DNA from: Meinhardsimonia xiamenensis
GTDB taxonomy: Bacteria; Pseudomonadota; Alphaproteobacteria; Rhodobacterales; Rhodobacteraceae
Length of the DNA: 64,000 nucleotides
Assembly: GCF_900102905.1 (NCBI RefSeq)
Contig: NZ_FNFV01000001.1
Coordinates: forward strand, 69,501 to 133,500
Reading direction: 5' to 3'
In this document: positions 43,260-51,778 of the stretch, in pieces
Layout: each line of letters opens with the position of its first letter
Position numbering within the stretch: position 1 is the first letter of the stretch
Program-made: the position numbers and the translations under genes
The notes under the pieces: generated by a model
Database searches by the model: none
What the model saw: only the letters and a program-made list of their open reading frames with translations
What the model was told of the DNA's origin: nothing

Positions 43260-43904
43260 ATGACACGTCTACTGGGCCTTCTTTTCGCCAGCCTCCTGGC
43301 GCTCGCCGCCTGCGCGCCTGCGACAACCTCGACGATGGGGCCCTCCTCCTCCGGCTTCCGGCCCTACAATCTCGACGGCCAGTCGCCATCCCGCGTGCGT
43401 TTCCGGATGCTGGACGGCATCAATGCCCTTCGCCAGGCCGAAGGCCTGCCGCCCCTGACACTCGACGAGCGCCTCAACCGCGCCGCCGAGCTTCACTCCG
43501 AAGACATGTACCGCCAGCAGCGCCCCTGGCACTTCGGCCACGACGGCTCCTCGCCGGTGCAGCGCGTCCAGCGCGTTGGCTATGACAAGGAGCTTGTCGG
43601 AGAGAACATCGCCGAGACCTACGAGACCGAGCTCGAAGTTCTCGCCGCCTGGATGGAGGAGCCCACGACCCGCCAGCCGATCATGGATCCGCAGGCCGAG
43701 GAAATGGGGCTTGGCTGGTTTCAGGAGCAGGGCGGCAAGATCTGGTGGACGCTGATCATCGGCGGCGGCCCGCTGCAGACCCCGCCCGTGGTCACGCCGC
43801 CGGCCAACACCGCACCTCCGGGCGCGCCGCCCACCGTGCCGGTCGGCGAAGACGAGCTCACCGACCCCACGGTTGAAGAATCAGCCCCGCCCGCCACCAG
43901 CTGA
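43260..43904 (+). CDS. CAP (SCP/PR1) domain lipoprotein
   Basis: A 214-residue lipoprotein with lipobox LAAC (C18) and a CAP domain: MLDGINALRQAEGLPPLTLD, LNRAAELHSEDMYRQQ, WHFGHDGSSPVQRVQRVGY, GENIAETYE, and the closing QPIMDPQAEEMGLGW. The histidine and glutamate pairs of CAP domains are seen in H79/E83-type positions (ELHSEDM) and HFGHDG. The C-terminal 45 residues are proline- and acid-rich (TPPANTAPPGAPP). Bacterial CAP proteins often act at the cell envelope; the activity is not known. It lies between two L,D-transpeptidase genes, with 4 bp separating it from the second. Confidence 0.91.
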   Translation: MTRLLGLLFASLLALAACAPATTSTMGPSSSGFRPYNLDGQSPSRVRFRMLDGINALRQAEGLPPLTLDERLNRAAELHSEDMYRQQRPWHFGHDGSSPVQRVQRVGYDKELVGENIAETYETELEVLAAWMEEPTTRQPIMDPQAEEMGLGWFQEQGGKIWWTLIIGGGPLQTPPVVTPPANTAPPGAPPTVPVGEDELTDPTVEESAPPATS

Positions 43905-43908
43905 TGCC

Positions 43909-44403
43909 TCAAGGGTAGATGTCGATCGGCGTGCCGAGCTTCACCATCGCGTAGATGTCGCGCATCTCGCGGTTGGTGACGGCGATGCACCCCCATGTCC
44001 AGTCCTCGCGCGCCCAGGGAAACGGGCTGGCCTTGCCGTGGATGAAGATGTCACCCCCCGGCGAGGCGCCTGCCGCCCGCGCCACCTGAATGTCGCGCGC
44101 ATTGGGGTAGGAGATGCCGAGCGAGAGATAGTAACGGCTCCGCGGGTTGCGCCGGTCGATGTAATAACGCCCCTCGGGCGTGCGCCCGTCGCCCTCCGCC
44201 CGCTTGGCGCCCTCGGGCGCGAAGCCGAGGTCGATCCGGTGACGTGTCAGCACCTGATCGTGGTGCATCAGATACATCACGCGCGCGCTCTTGTGCACGA
44301 CGATGCGTGTGACCTCGGGGCCGTCATAGCTCTTGAACTTCGAAGCGCAGCCGGTAAGCGCCAGCACCAGCGCCGCCGCCGCAACTACCCGCAGGATGCC
44401 CAT
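43909..44403 (-). CDS. L,D-transpeptidase (YkuD domain) lipoprotein
   Basis: A 164-residue minimal L,D-transpeptidase. It has a lipoprotein signal (LALTGC, C19) and a YkuD domain with H122 (IFIHGKAS) and catalytic C139 (DWTWGCIAVTN). The DGRTPEGRYYIDRRNPRSRY block is typical of YafK/ErfK-like enzymes. It would act at the inner face of the outer membrane or outer face of the inner membrane. Its stop is 4 bp from that of the convergent CAP lipoprotein. Two transpeptidases of different anchoring (Tat-exported and lipoprotein) in one locus is notable. Confidence 0.93.
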   Translation of the reverse strand: MGILRVVAAAALVLALTGCASKFKSYDGPEVTRIVVHKSARVMYLMHHDQVLTRHRIDLGFAPEGAKRAEGDGRTPEGRYYIDRRNPRSRYYLSLGISYPNARDIQVARAAGASPGGDIFIHGKASPFPWAREDWTWGCIAVTNREMRDIYAMVKLGTPIDIYP

Positions 44404-44439
44404 CTGACTGCCCGTTTCGACTGCTTTTCCGGCAGGCTA

Positions 44440-45675
44440 TCACGAACGGCCTTGTCGCGACAGCCTGGCCACAAGCTCCACATGCGGCGACCAACGGAAC
44501 TGGTCCACAACCTCGATCCAGTCGAGGGAAAATCCGCCCGCCACCAGAATCCGCGCATCGCGCGCGAATGTGACCGGGTTGCAGGACACCGCCGCCACCG
44601 CCTGCACGGGGCTTTCGGCCAGCGCCCGGGCCTGTGCCTCGGCACCCGCGCGCGGGGGGTCGATCACCACCGCCTCGAAGCGCGCCAGCTCCGGCGGCGT
44701 CAGCGGACGGCGAAAGAGATCGCGCCGCACCACCGTGACCGGCCTGAGCGCCCCGCCCGCTCCGCGCCAGCCCGCCTCGAGCGCCGCCACGAGCGCCGGG
44801 TCGCCCTCCACCGCGAGCACCTCGGCCCGCCGCGCGAGCGGCAAGGCGAAGGTGCCGCAGCCGGCGAAGAGATCGGCCACGCGCCGGGCCTCTCCCACCG
44901 CCGCGGCCACGCACGCGCGCAACGCCGCCTCGCCCTCCGCGGTGGCCTGAAGGAAAGCGCCCGGCGGCGGCTCGACGGCGATGCCGTCGAAGCGCACAAG
45001 CGGCGCGCGCGCCATGGCGAGCGGCTCGCCCTCCCATGACAGCCGGGCAAGGCCGGCCTCCATCGCCAGCCCCGCAAGCCGCGCGCGGCGCGCAGCATCG
45101 AGCACGCCGCCCCCGGTGACGGCCACATCAAGCCCGCTCTCGCTCGCGATCACCGCGATGTCGAGCCGCGCCCGGCGCGAGGCGCCCGCCTCGACCAGCG
45201 CCGCGAGCGCGCGCAGCGCGGCAACGATGCGCGGGTCGAGCACGCGGCACTCGGGCACGGCTGTGATCACATCAGAGGCGCGTCCGTGAAACCCCACCGT
45301 GGCGCCGCGCTTGGTGCGCCGGCCGTGCAGCACCGCCCGCCGCCGGCTCGCGGGCAGGGAGACATGCACCGCGCGGATCGGCGCCGCGAGCCCCTGCGCG
45401 GCGAGCGCGCCCCTCACCACCTCCGCCTTCCACGCGCGCAGGAAGGCGTCGCTTGCGTGCTGCAGCGCGCAACCGCCACATGCCTTGGCGTGCGGGCAGG
45501 GCGGGCGCACGCGCATGGGCGCGGGCGCAAGGATGCGCGGCGCGCTCATGCGCCCCTTCTCTACCTCGCCCTCGACCTGCTCGCCCGGCAGCGAGCCGGG
45601 CACGAACACGTCACCGGCCACACCGTCACCGCGATGGCCGAGCCGCTCGACCGTCAGCCGCCGCACCTCGCCCAT
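44440..45675 (-). CDS. Class I SAM-dependent RNA methyltransferase of the RlmD/RumA type
   Basis: A 411-residue TrmA/RlmD-family enzyme that would methylate uridine at C5 in 23S rRNA. It has an N-terminal TRAM domain (RLTVERLGHRGDGVAGDVFV, PGSLPGEQVEGEVEKGR), a cysteine cluster for an iron-sulfur centre (PPCPHAKACGGCALQHA and later PECRVLDP), SAM-binding VADLFAGCGTFALPLA, and catalytic VVIDPPRAGAEAQ with the nucleophile in VSCNPVTFARDA. The precise target uridine is not certain. It ends a minus-strand operon with the two ABC exporters, starting 3 bp after the second exporter stop. Confidence 0.92.
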   Translation of the reverse strand: MGEVRRLTVERLGHRGDGVAGDVFVPGSLPGEQVEGEVEKGRMSAPRILAPAPMRVRPPCPHAKACGGCALQHASDAFLRAWKAEVVRGALAAQGLAAPIRAVHVSLPASRRRAVLHGRRTKRGATVGFHGRASDVITAVPECRVLDPRIVAALRALAALVEAGASRRARLDIAVIASESGLDVAVTGGGVLDAARRARLAGLAMEAGLARLSWEGEPLAMARAPLVRFDGIAVEPPPGAFLQATAEGEAALRACVAAAVGEARRVADLFAGCGTFALPLARRAEVLAVEGDPALVAALEAGWRGAGGALRPVTVVRRDLFRRPLTPPELARFEAVVIDPPRAGAEAQARALAESPVQAVAAVSCNPVTFARDARILVAGGFSLDWIEVVDQFRWSPHVELVARLSRQGRS

Positions 45676-45678
45676 CGC

Positions 45679-47529
45679 CTACTCCGCCGCTGCATCGAGT
45701 CCGATGAAACCGCCGGACTGCCGCGCCCAGAAACGCGCGTAAATCCCGCCGCGCGCCAGAAGCTCGGCATGGGTGCCCTCTTCGACGATTCGACCCTGAT
45801 CCAGCACGATGATGCGGTCCATCCGCGCGATGGTCGAAAGCCGGTGGGCAATGGCGAGCACCGTCTTGCCCTCCATCACCTCGTCGAGCGCGGCCTGAAT
45901 CTCGGCCTCCACCTCCGAGTCGAGCGCGCTCGTCGCCTCGTCGAGCACGAGAATCGGCGCGTCCTTCAGGATCGCCCGGGCAAGCGCGATGCGCTGGCGC
46001 TGCCCGCCCGAAAGCTTCACCCCCCGCTCGCCGAGATGCGCGTCATATCCCTTGCGGCCCGCGTGATCGCGCAGCCCGAGGATGAAGTCATGCGCCCGCG
46101 CCCGCTTCGCCGCCGCGATCATCTCCTCTTCGCTGGCATCGGGCCGGCCATAGAGGATGTTCTCCCGCGCCGACCGGTTGAACATCGCGGTCTCCTGCGT
46201 GACCATGCCGATCTGGCGGCGCAGGCTCTCCTGGCTGACCTCGCGCACGTCGCGGCCATCGACCAGAACCGCGCCCTTCTCGGTGTCATAGAGCCGCAAC
46301 AGAAGCGACACGAGCGTGGACTTGCCCGCCCCCGAAGCGCCCACGATGGCAATCTTCTCGCCCGGCGCGATCTTCAGGTTGATCCCGTCCACCCCGCCCG
46401 TGCGCTGGCCGTAGGCGAAGCTCACGTCGCGAAACTCGATGGCCGAGGCATGGGGCAGCTCGCGCGCATCCTTGGCATCGGTGAGCTGATGCGGCGGGGT
46501 CAGGGTGCGGATGCCGTCCTCCACCTCGCCGAGATTGGCGTAGATGTTCATCAGCGTGAAGCTTACCCAGCCGGTCATCTGGGCGATGCGGATGGTCACC
46601 GTGCCGGCCGCGGCAATGTCGCCCGCCCCGGCCATGCCCTTCGTCCAGAGCCACAGAACCGTGCCGACGACCGCCACCGGCAGCACCCCCGCAAGCGTCA
46701 TCAAGACCAGCCGGAAGCTCGCCGACATGCGCCCGAAGCCCACCGCCGCATCGCGATAGCCGCGCATCGCCGAGAGCGCGGCGCGATCCTCATGCTCATC
46801 ATGGGCGAAGAGCTTGACCATCTTGATGTTGGTGATGGTGTCAACGACCTGCCCCGTCACCATCGCGCGTGCCCCGGCCCGTTCGGCGCTGCGGGCGCGG
46901 ATGCGCGGCAGAAAGGCGCGGATCGCGGCGAGATAGAGACAGAACCAGAGCGCCAGCACCACCATCGCCCGCCAGTCGATGGCCAGAAGAAGCGTTGCCG
47001 CACCCGCCACGGTGGCAAGCGCGAAGAAGAGCGTGTTGACGCTCTCCACCACCACCTCGGTGAGCGCGCGGGCGGTCTGCATCTGCTTCTGGGCGATGCG
47101 GCCGGCAAAGTCGTTGTCGAAGAAGGTCACCGCCTGACCGAGCGTCCAGCGGTGCAGCCGCGCCAGAACGAGGTTGTTGAGGTTCGGTTGCAGCGTCAGG
47201 CTCTGAAAGGCCGAGGACAGCCCGAAGGAAAGGGGTCTCAGCACCAGCATGAACACAAGCGCCGCGCCGATGAGCCCGGCGTTGTCGGCAAGGAAGCTCT
47301 CCGGCCGGCCCGCAACCGCCGCGTCGATCACCCGGCCGAGGATGAGCGCGGTGACGACCTCGAGCGCGCCCGCGACCATCGAGGCCAGCGCCGCCGCCGC
47401 CAGCACGCCCCAGGCGCCCTCGAGCACCCAGGCGAAGAAGCGCGCGCGGCTCCGAGGCGGCGGGCCGGGGGCCGGGCGCTCGGGGTCGATGAGCCCGGCG
47501 AAGAAGCGTGCGATCGCCCCGCCCATCAC
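45679..47529 (-). CDS. ABC exporter, fused permease and ATPase (second of a tandem pair)
   Basis: A 616-residue half transporter of the MsbA/MDR type, with an ABC_membrane domain (about residues 35-330, six helices) and an ABC ATPase (about 365-600). ATPase motifs: Walker A VGASGAGKSTLVSLLL, Q-loop MVTQETAMFNRSA, signature VKLSGGQRQRIALARA, Walker B ILVLDEATSALDSEVEAE and AIAHRLSTIARMD. The start overlaps the stop of the preceding exporter by 4 bp. With that close paralogue it probably forms a heterodimer. The substrate (lipid, drug or peptide) cannot be told. Confidence 0.94.
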   Translation of the reverse strand: MMGGAIARFFAGLIDPERPAPGPPPRSRARFFAWVLEGAWGVLAAAALASMVAGALEVVTALILGRVIDAAVAGRPESFLADNAGLIGAALVFMLVLRPLSFGLSSAFQSLTLQPNLNNLVLARLHRWTLGQAVTFFDNDFAGRIAQKQMQTARALTEVVVESVNTLFFALATVAGAATLLLAIDWRAMVVLALWFCLYLAAIRAFLPRIRARSAERAGARAMVTGQVVDTITNIKMVKLFAHDEHEDRAALSAMRGYRDAAVGFGRMSASFRLVLMTLAGVLPVAVVGTVLWLWTKGMAGAGDIAAAGTVTIRIAQMTGWVSFTLMNIYANLGEVEDGIRTLTPPHQLTDAKDARELPHASAIEFRDVSFAYGQRTGGVDGINLKIAPGEKIAIVGASGAGKSTLVSLLLRLYDTEKGAVLVDGRDVREVSQESLRRQIGMVTQETAMFNRSARENILYGRPDASEEEMIAAAKRARAHDFILGLRDHAGRKGYDAHLGERGVKLSGGQRQRIALARAILKDAPILVLDEATSALDSEVEAEIQAALDEVMEGKTVLAIAHRLSTIARMDRIIVLDQGRIVEEGTHAELLARGGIYARFWARQSGGFIGLDAAAE

Positions 47530-49370
47530 TCCGCCGCCTCCTCGAGCCCCAGAAACCCGCCCGACTGCCGCGCCCAGAACTGCGCGTAGAGCCCGCCTCG
47601 GGCGATCAGCTCGGCATGGCTGCCGTCCTCCACGATGCGGCCCTGGTCGAGCACCACGATGCGGTCGAGATGGGCGATGGTGGAGAGCCGGTGCGCAATC
47701 GCGATCACCGTCTTGCCCTCCATGATGTCCGCAAGGGTTTCCTGAATCGCCGCCTCGACCTCCGAGTCGAGCGCGCTGGTGGCCTCGTCGAGGATGAGGA
47801 TCGGCGCGTTCTTCAGTATGACCCGCGCCAGCGCGATACGCTGCCGCTGCCCGCCCGAAAGCTTCACGCCACGCTCGCCGACAAGCGCGTCATAGCCGCT
47901 GCGCCCCTGCGCATCGCGCAGCCCCATGATGAAGTCATGCGCATGCGCCCGCCGCGCGGCGGCGATCATCTCCGCCTCGCTCGCCTCGGGCCTGCCGTAG
48001 AGGATGTTCTCCCGCACCGAGCGGTGCAGCAGCGTGCTTTCCTGCTGCACCATGCCGATGGCGGCGCGCAAGGAATCCTGGGTGACGGCGGTGATGTCCT
48101 GCCCGTCGATGCGGATCACGCCCGATTCAGGGTCGTAGAAGCGCAACAGCAGCTTTACGAGGGTCGATTTGCCGGCGCCCGAGCGGCCGACGAGGCCCAG
48201 CTTCTGCCCCGGCTCCACGGTGAGCGAGAGCCGGTCGAGCCCGCCGGCGCCGCGCCCGTAATGGTGGCTCACGCGGTCGAACTCGATCCGCCCCTCGCTC
48301 ACCTTCAGCGCCGGCGCGCCGGGCCTGTCGGTCAGCGTGATCGGCTGGGCGATGGTCTCCATCCCCTCCGCGATCACGCCGAGATTGCGGAAGAAGGAGG
48401 AGAGCGACCAGATCACCCAGTCGGTCATGGCGTTGATGCGCAGCGCCAGCGCCGTGGCCGCCGCCACCACGCCCACGCTGGCGCTGCCCGCCGACCAGAG
48501 CGCGATCGCCCAGCCCACGACGCCCAGGATCAGGAGCCCGTTCAGAAGGGCGAGCGTCACATCCATGACGGTGTAGAGCCGCATCTCGCGCTGGAAGGCC
48601 TGCCGCGCCGTCTCGATGGCGTCGCGGGCGTGCTCAAGCTCCTGGTCCTGCCGGGCGAAGAGCTTGACGGCGTGGATGTTGGTGTAGGCGTCCACCACCC
48701 GGCCCGTCACCGCGCTGCGCGCATCCGAGGCCGCCTTGGAGGCCGGGCCGATGCGCCGGATCACCCAGACGACGAGCGCGCCATAGAGCACGAGCCAGCC
48801 CAGAAGCGGCAGCACCAGCCGCGGGTCGGACTGGGTGAGCAGAACCGCCGCGCCCACGAAATAGGCAAGCGAGAAGGTGATCGCGTCGAACACCTGATAG
48901 GCCGCCTCGCCGGCGGCGGGCGGGGTCTGCATGATGCGGTTGGCGATGCGGCCGGCGAGATCGTTCTCGAACCAGCCCACCGACTGGCGCAGCACATGGC
49001 CGTGCGCGCGCCAGCGGATCAGCGTGCCGAAATTGGGGATGATCGTGTTGTTGAGAAGCGCCACATCGAGAAACTGCACGAGCGGGCGCAGAAGCAGCAC
49101 GAAGGCCGCCGCGCCGAGAAGCTCGAGCCCGTGGCGCTCCCACAGCTCGGCGGGCGCGGTGCCCGAAAGCAGGTCCACCACGCGCCCCATGTACCAGATC
49201 AGCCCGATTTCCACCGCCGCCACCAGCACCGAGAGCACCGCCGCAGCCGCGAAGACGCGGCGGAACGGGCGGGCATAGAGCCGCATCATCCCCCAGACGG
49301 AGGCCGGGGGGCGGTCCATCCGCTCGTGATCGGCGTAGGGATCGACGAGGTTTTCGAAGAAACGGAACAT
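47526..49370 (-). CDS. ABC exporter, fused permease and ATPase (first of a tandem pair)
   Basis: A 614-residue half transporter paralogous to the next gene. The membrane domain spans about residues 40-330 (LSVLVAAVEIGLIWYMGRVV and later helices), and the ATPase about 365-600. Motifs: Walker A VGRSGAGKSTLVKLLL, signature VKLSGGQRQRIALARV, and Walker B ILILDEATSALDSEVEAA. Both halves keep the catalytic glutamate after Walker B (DEATSALD), so neither ATP site is obviously degenerate. I start at the ATG at 49370 (MFRFFENLVDPYADHE), the usual N-terminus in this family; the open frame extends upstream only as shadow coding. Confidence 0.94.
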   Translation of the reverse strand: MFRFFENLVDPYADHERMDRPPASVWGMMRLYARPFRRVFAAAAVLSVLVAAVEIGLIWYMGRVVDLLSGTAPAELWERHGLELLGAAAFVLLLRPLVQFLDVALLNNTIIPNFGTLIRWRAHGHVLRQSVGWFENDLAGRIANRIMQTPPAAGEAAYQVFDAITFSLAYFVGAAVLLTQSDPRLVLPLLGWLVLYGALVVWVIRRIGPASKAASDARSAVTGRVVDAYTNIHAVKLFARQDQELEHARDAIETARQAFQREMRLYTVMDVTLALLNGLLILGVVGWAIALWSAGSASVGVVAAATALALRINAMTDWVIWSLSSFFRNLGVIAEGMETIAQPITLTDRPGAPALKVSEGRIEFDRVSHHYGRGAGGLDRLSLTVEPGQKLGLVGRSGAGKSTLVKLLLRFYDPESGVIRIDGQDITAVTQDSLRAAIGMVQQESTLLHRSVRENILYGRPEASEAEMIAAARRAHAHDFIMGLRDAQGRSGYDALVGERGVKLSGGQRQRIALARVILKNAPILILDEATSALDSEVEAAIQETLADIMEGKTVIAIAHRLSTIAHLDRIVVLDQGRIVEDGSHAELIARGGLYAQFWARQSGGFLGLEEAAE

Positions 49371-49417
49371 GGGGGTATGCGCCTTCGGCAATCCCCCGAG
49401 ATATAGCCGCGCGCGGC

Positions 49418-50002
49418 TCAGAGGAAAACCAGCGCCGCCGAAACCGCGAGCGCCGCCGCCATCACCCGCAGGAAGATCGCCCATGCCCGCGCGGTCACGA
49501 GCAGCCGCGCGGCGAAGGCGCCGGCGCTCGTCCAGAACAGGCAGACGAAAAGGTTGATGCCCGAGAAGGCCGAGGCAAGGCGCCACGCCTCCGCCTCCGG
49601 CGCGAGCCCCAGCCCGTAGCCCGCCGCGGCCGCCATGGCCACCGCCCAGACCTTCGGGTTCACCCACTGAAACAGCACCGCCTCGACGAAGGTGAAGGGC
49701 CGGTCGCGGCCGGGATCGCTCGGGCGCGTGGCGGCACGAACGAGCTTGAAGGCCATCCACAGGATCCAGCCCGCCGCCGCGATCTTCAGCACCAGCATCA
49801 GCGCGGGCTGCGCCAGCAGAAGCGCGCCAAGCCCGAAGCCCGTGAGCCCCGACGTCACGCCCACCCCCGCCGCCACGCCGAGCACATGCGGCAGCGTGGC
49901 CGCAAAGCCGAACCGCGCCCCCGAGGCGGTGAGCAGGATCACGTTCGGCCCCGGCGAGAACAGCCCGGCAAAGACGAAGAGATAGAGCGGGTCGAGACTC
50001 AC
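49418..50002 (-). CDS. LysE family translocator
   Basis: A 194-residue six-helix membrane protein of the LysE/RhtB amino-acid exporter family. It opens with LYLFVFAGLFSPGPNVILLT, containing the family SPGPN motif, and continues with SGARFGFAATLPHVLGVAAG and the FQWVNPKVWAVAMAAAAGYG block. The exported amino acid or derivative is unknown. It lies 16 bp after cca on the same strand, so it may be the last gene of the hslO-nudix-cca operon. Confidence 0.92.
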   Translation of the reverse strand: MSLDPLYLFVFAGLFSPGPNVILLTASGARFGFAATLPHVLGVAAGVGVTSGLTGFGLGALLLAQPALMLVLKIAAAGWILWMAFKLVRAATRPSDPGRDRPFTFVEAVLFQWVNPKVWAVAMAAAAGYGLGLAPEAEAWRLASAFSGINLFVCLFWTSAGAFAARLLVTARAWAIFLRVMAAALAVSAALVFL

Positions 50003-50018
50003 CGCAAAAGGCTCCCTC

Positions 50019-51173
50019 TCATGAGGCCAGCAACTCCGCCCGCGTAAGGGTGAACCCCGAGGCGATCCAGCGCGCCTCGAGCTCCTTGAGCTTCGCGCCG
50101 AGCGCCGGACCCTCGTATCGCGGCATCAGGTCGGCCGGCTTCACCGGAAACTCCGCCGCCGCGCCGCGCGCGACCTCGTCCTCCCAGCCCTCCGGCAGCG
50201 GCTGGCCGGTGAGGGCAGCGCGCAGCAGGAGCGCATCGCGCGCCTCGGCCGCCCCCAGCCGGTAGCCAAGCTCGCCCGGCCCCGCCTCGCTTAAAGCCGC
50301 CTCGCGCAGCCGCGCGAGCCGCCTCGCCTCCGCGCGCGAAAGCCGCAGGTTGCCGACCGGATCCTCCCCGCCCAGCGCCGCCAGCCGCAGGATCGGGTCA
50401 GGCGCGCGGGCAACCTCGCCCTCGAGATGGACGAGCACCGCAAGCGGGGCGGGGTCGGCGCCAGGCAGGATCGGCTGCAGGCACCCCGCCGCCGCCATCG
50501 CTGCCACCGAAGGCGAAGGGTCGGGCGCGGCGAGAAGCTTCTTCATCTCGTGCCCGATCCGCTCCTTCGACAGCCGCCTGAGCCCCTCGGCATTGGCCGC
50601 GCAGGCGGCAAGCCCCTCGGGGTCAAGCCCGTTCTCGGGGTCGCCATACCAGGCGTGAAAGCGGAAGAAGCGCAGGATGCGCAGGTAATCCTCGCGAATG
50701 CGCCTGTCGGCATCCTCGATGAAGCGCACCCGCCCCGCGCGAAGGTCTTCAAGCCCGCCGACCGGGTCGATGATGGTGCCGTCAGGCCGCGCATAGAGCG
50801 CGTTCATGGTGAAGTCGCGCCTCAGCGCATCCTCCTCCAGCCGGTCGGTATAGGCCACCACCGCGCGCCGCCCGTCGGTGGCCACGTCGCGGCGGAGGGT
50901 CGTCACCTCATGCGGGATGCCACCCGAGACAACCGTGACCGTGCCGTGATCGATCCCGGTCGGCACGGGCTTGAGCCCGGCGGCCCGGGCGAGCTCCATC
51001 ACCCGTTCGGGGCGCGCATCGGTGGCAATGTCGATGTCATCCACCGGGCGGCCGAGCAGCGTGTTGCGCACGCAGCCGCCAACGAACCAGGCCTGATGCC
51101 CGGCCTCGGTGAGCATGTCGGTCACCGCCCGCGTCTCGGGCCGGTGCAGCCATTCGGCCGAAAGCCGGGTCAC
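50019..51173 (-). CDS. cca: CCA tRNA nucleotidyltransferase/poly(A) polymerase family protein
   Basis: A 384-residue class II nucleotidyltransferase that adds or repairs the tRNA 3'-CCA end. The head domain has GHQAWFVGGCVRNTLLGRPV and the metal-binding DDIDIATDA (D46, D48), then RRDFTMNALYARPDG and REDYLRILRFFRFHAWYG, typical of CCA-adding enzymes. The GTG start at 51173 overlaps the Nudix stop by 4 bp (GTGA). The alphaproteobacterial GGCVRN variant replaces the more common GGCVRD. The C-terminal half is a helical tRNA-binding body. Confidence 0.93.
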   Translation of the reverse strand: MTRLSAEWLHRPETRAVTDMLTEAGHQAWFVGGCVRNTLLGRPVDDIDIATDARPERVMELARAAGLKPVPTGIDHGTVTVVSGGIPHEVTTLRRDVATDGRRAVVAYTDRLEEDALRRDFTMNALYARPDGTIIDPVGGLEDLRAGRVRFIEDADRRIREDYLRILRFFRFHAWYGDPENGLDPEGLAACAANAEGLRRLSKERIGHEMKKLLAAPDPSPSVAAMAAAGCLQPILPGADPAPLAVLVHLEGEVARAPDPILRLAALGGEDPVGNLRLSRAEARRLARLREAALSEAGPGELGYRLGAAEARDALLLRAALTGQPLPEGWEDEVARGAAAEFPVKPADLMPRYEGPALGAKLKELEARWIASGFTLTRAELLAS

Positions 51174-51778
51174 CGCGCGAGCCTCTCGGCGAGCGCCCGC
51201 AGGATGCGTGCGGTCGCACCCCAGATGTAATAGGGCCCCCACGGCACGGTGTAGTAGCTGCGCATCCGTCCCCGCCAGCGTCGCGACTGGATGGAATAGC
51301 GCGCCGGATCGGCAACATGGGCCAGCGGCACGGTGAAGGCCTCCTCCACCTCGCCCGCTTCGGGGCGAAGCTCGAAGCGCTCGGGCACATGCGCCACCAC
51401 CGGCGTCACCGAAAAGCCGGTGACGGTGCGGTGCGGCGCCATCAGCCCGAGGATGCGCGCCCGCCCCGCCGGCAGACCCACCTCCTCGCGCGCCTCGCGC
51501 AGGGCGGCGGCCACGGCGTCGGCGTCGCCCGCGTCGATCTTGCCGCCGGGAAAGGCGATCTGCCCGGGGTGGTGGCGCAGCGCCGATGAGCGCTTGGTCA
51601 GCACCACATCGAGCCCGCCCCTCTGCCCCGGCACCAGCGCAATCAGCACCGCCGCCGGGCGCAGGGGCGCGTCTTCGGGCGGCGTCACCTCCGGCGACAG
51701 GTCGAAATCGGAGGAGGGGTCAAGCGGCGGGCCGAGCCGCCGAGCGATCTCCTCGGGGTCGTCAATGGCGCTTGTCAC
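51170..51778 (-). CDS. Nudix hydrolase, coenzyme A pyrophosphatase-like
   Basis: A 202-residue Nudix protein of the CoA pyrophosphatase (NudL/YeaB) group, shown by VVLTKRSSALRHHPGQIAFP before the Nudix box GGKIDAGDADAVAAALREAR, which ends EEVGL. The box has an aspartate where the consensus has glutamate at position 6. It would hydrolyse CoA or related dinucleotides. The GTG start at 51778 has a GGAGGACGAG site and overlaps hslO by 17 bp; its stop overlaps cca by 4 bp. It is the middle gene of an hslO-nudix-cca operon. Confidence 0.91.
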   Translation of the reverse strand: MTSAIDDPEEIARRLGPPLDPSSDFDLSPEVTPPEDAPLRPAAVLIALVPGQRGGLDVVLTKRSSALRHHPGQIAFPGGKIDAGDADAVAAALREAREEVGLPAGRARILGLMAPHRTVTGFSVTPVVAHVPERFELRPEAGEVEEAFTVPLAHVADPARYSIQSRRWRGRMRSYYTVPWGPYYIWGATARILRALAERLAR

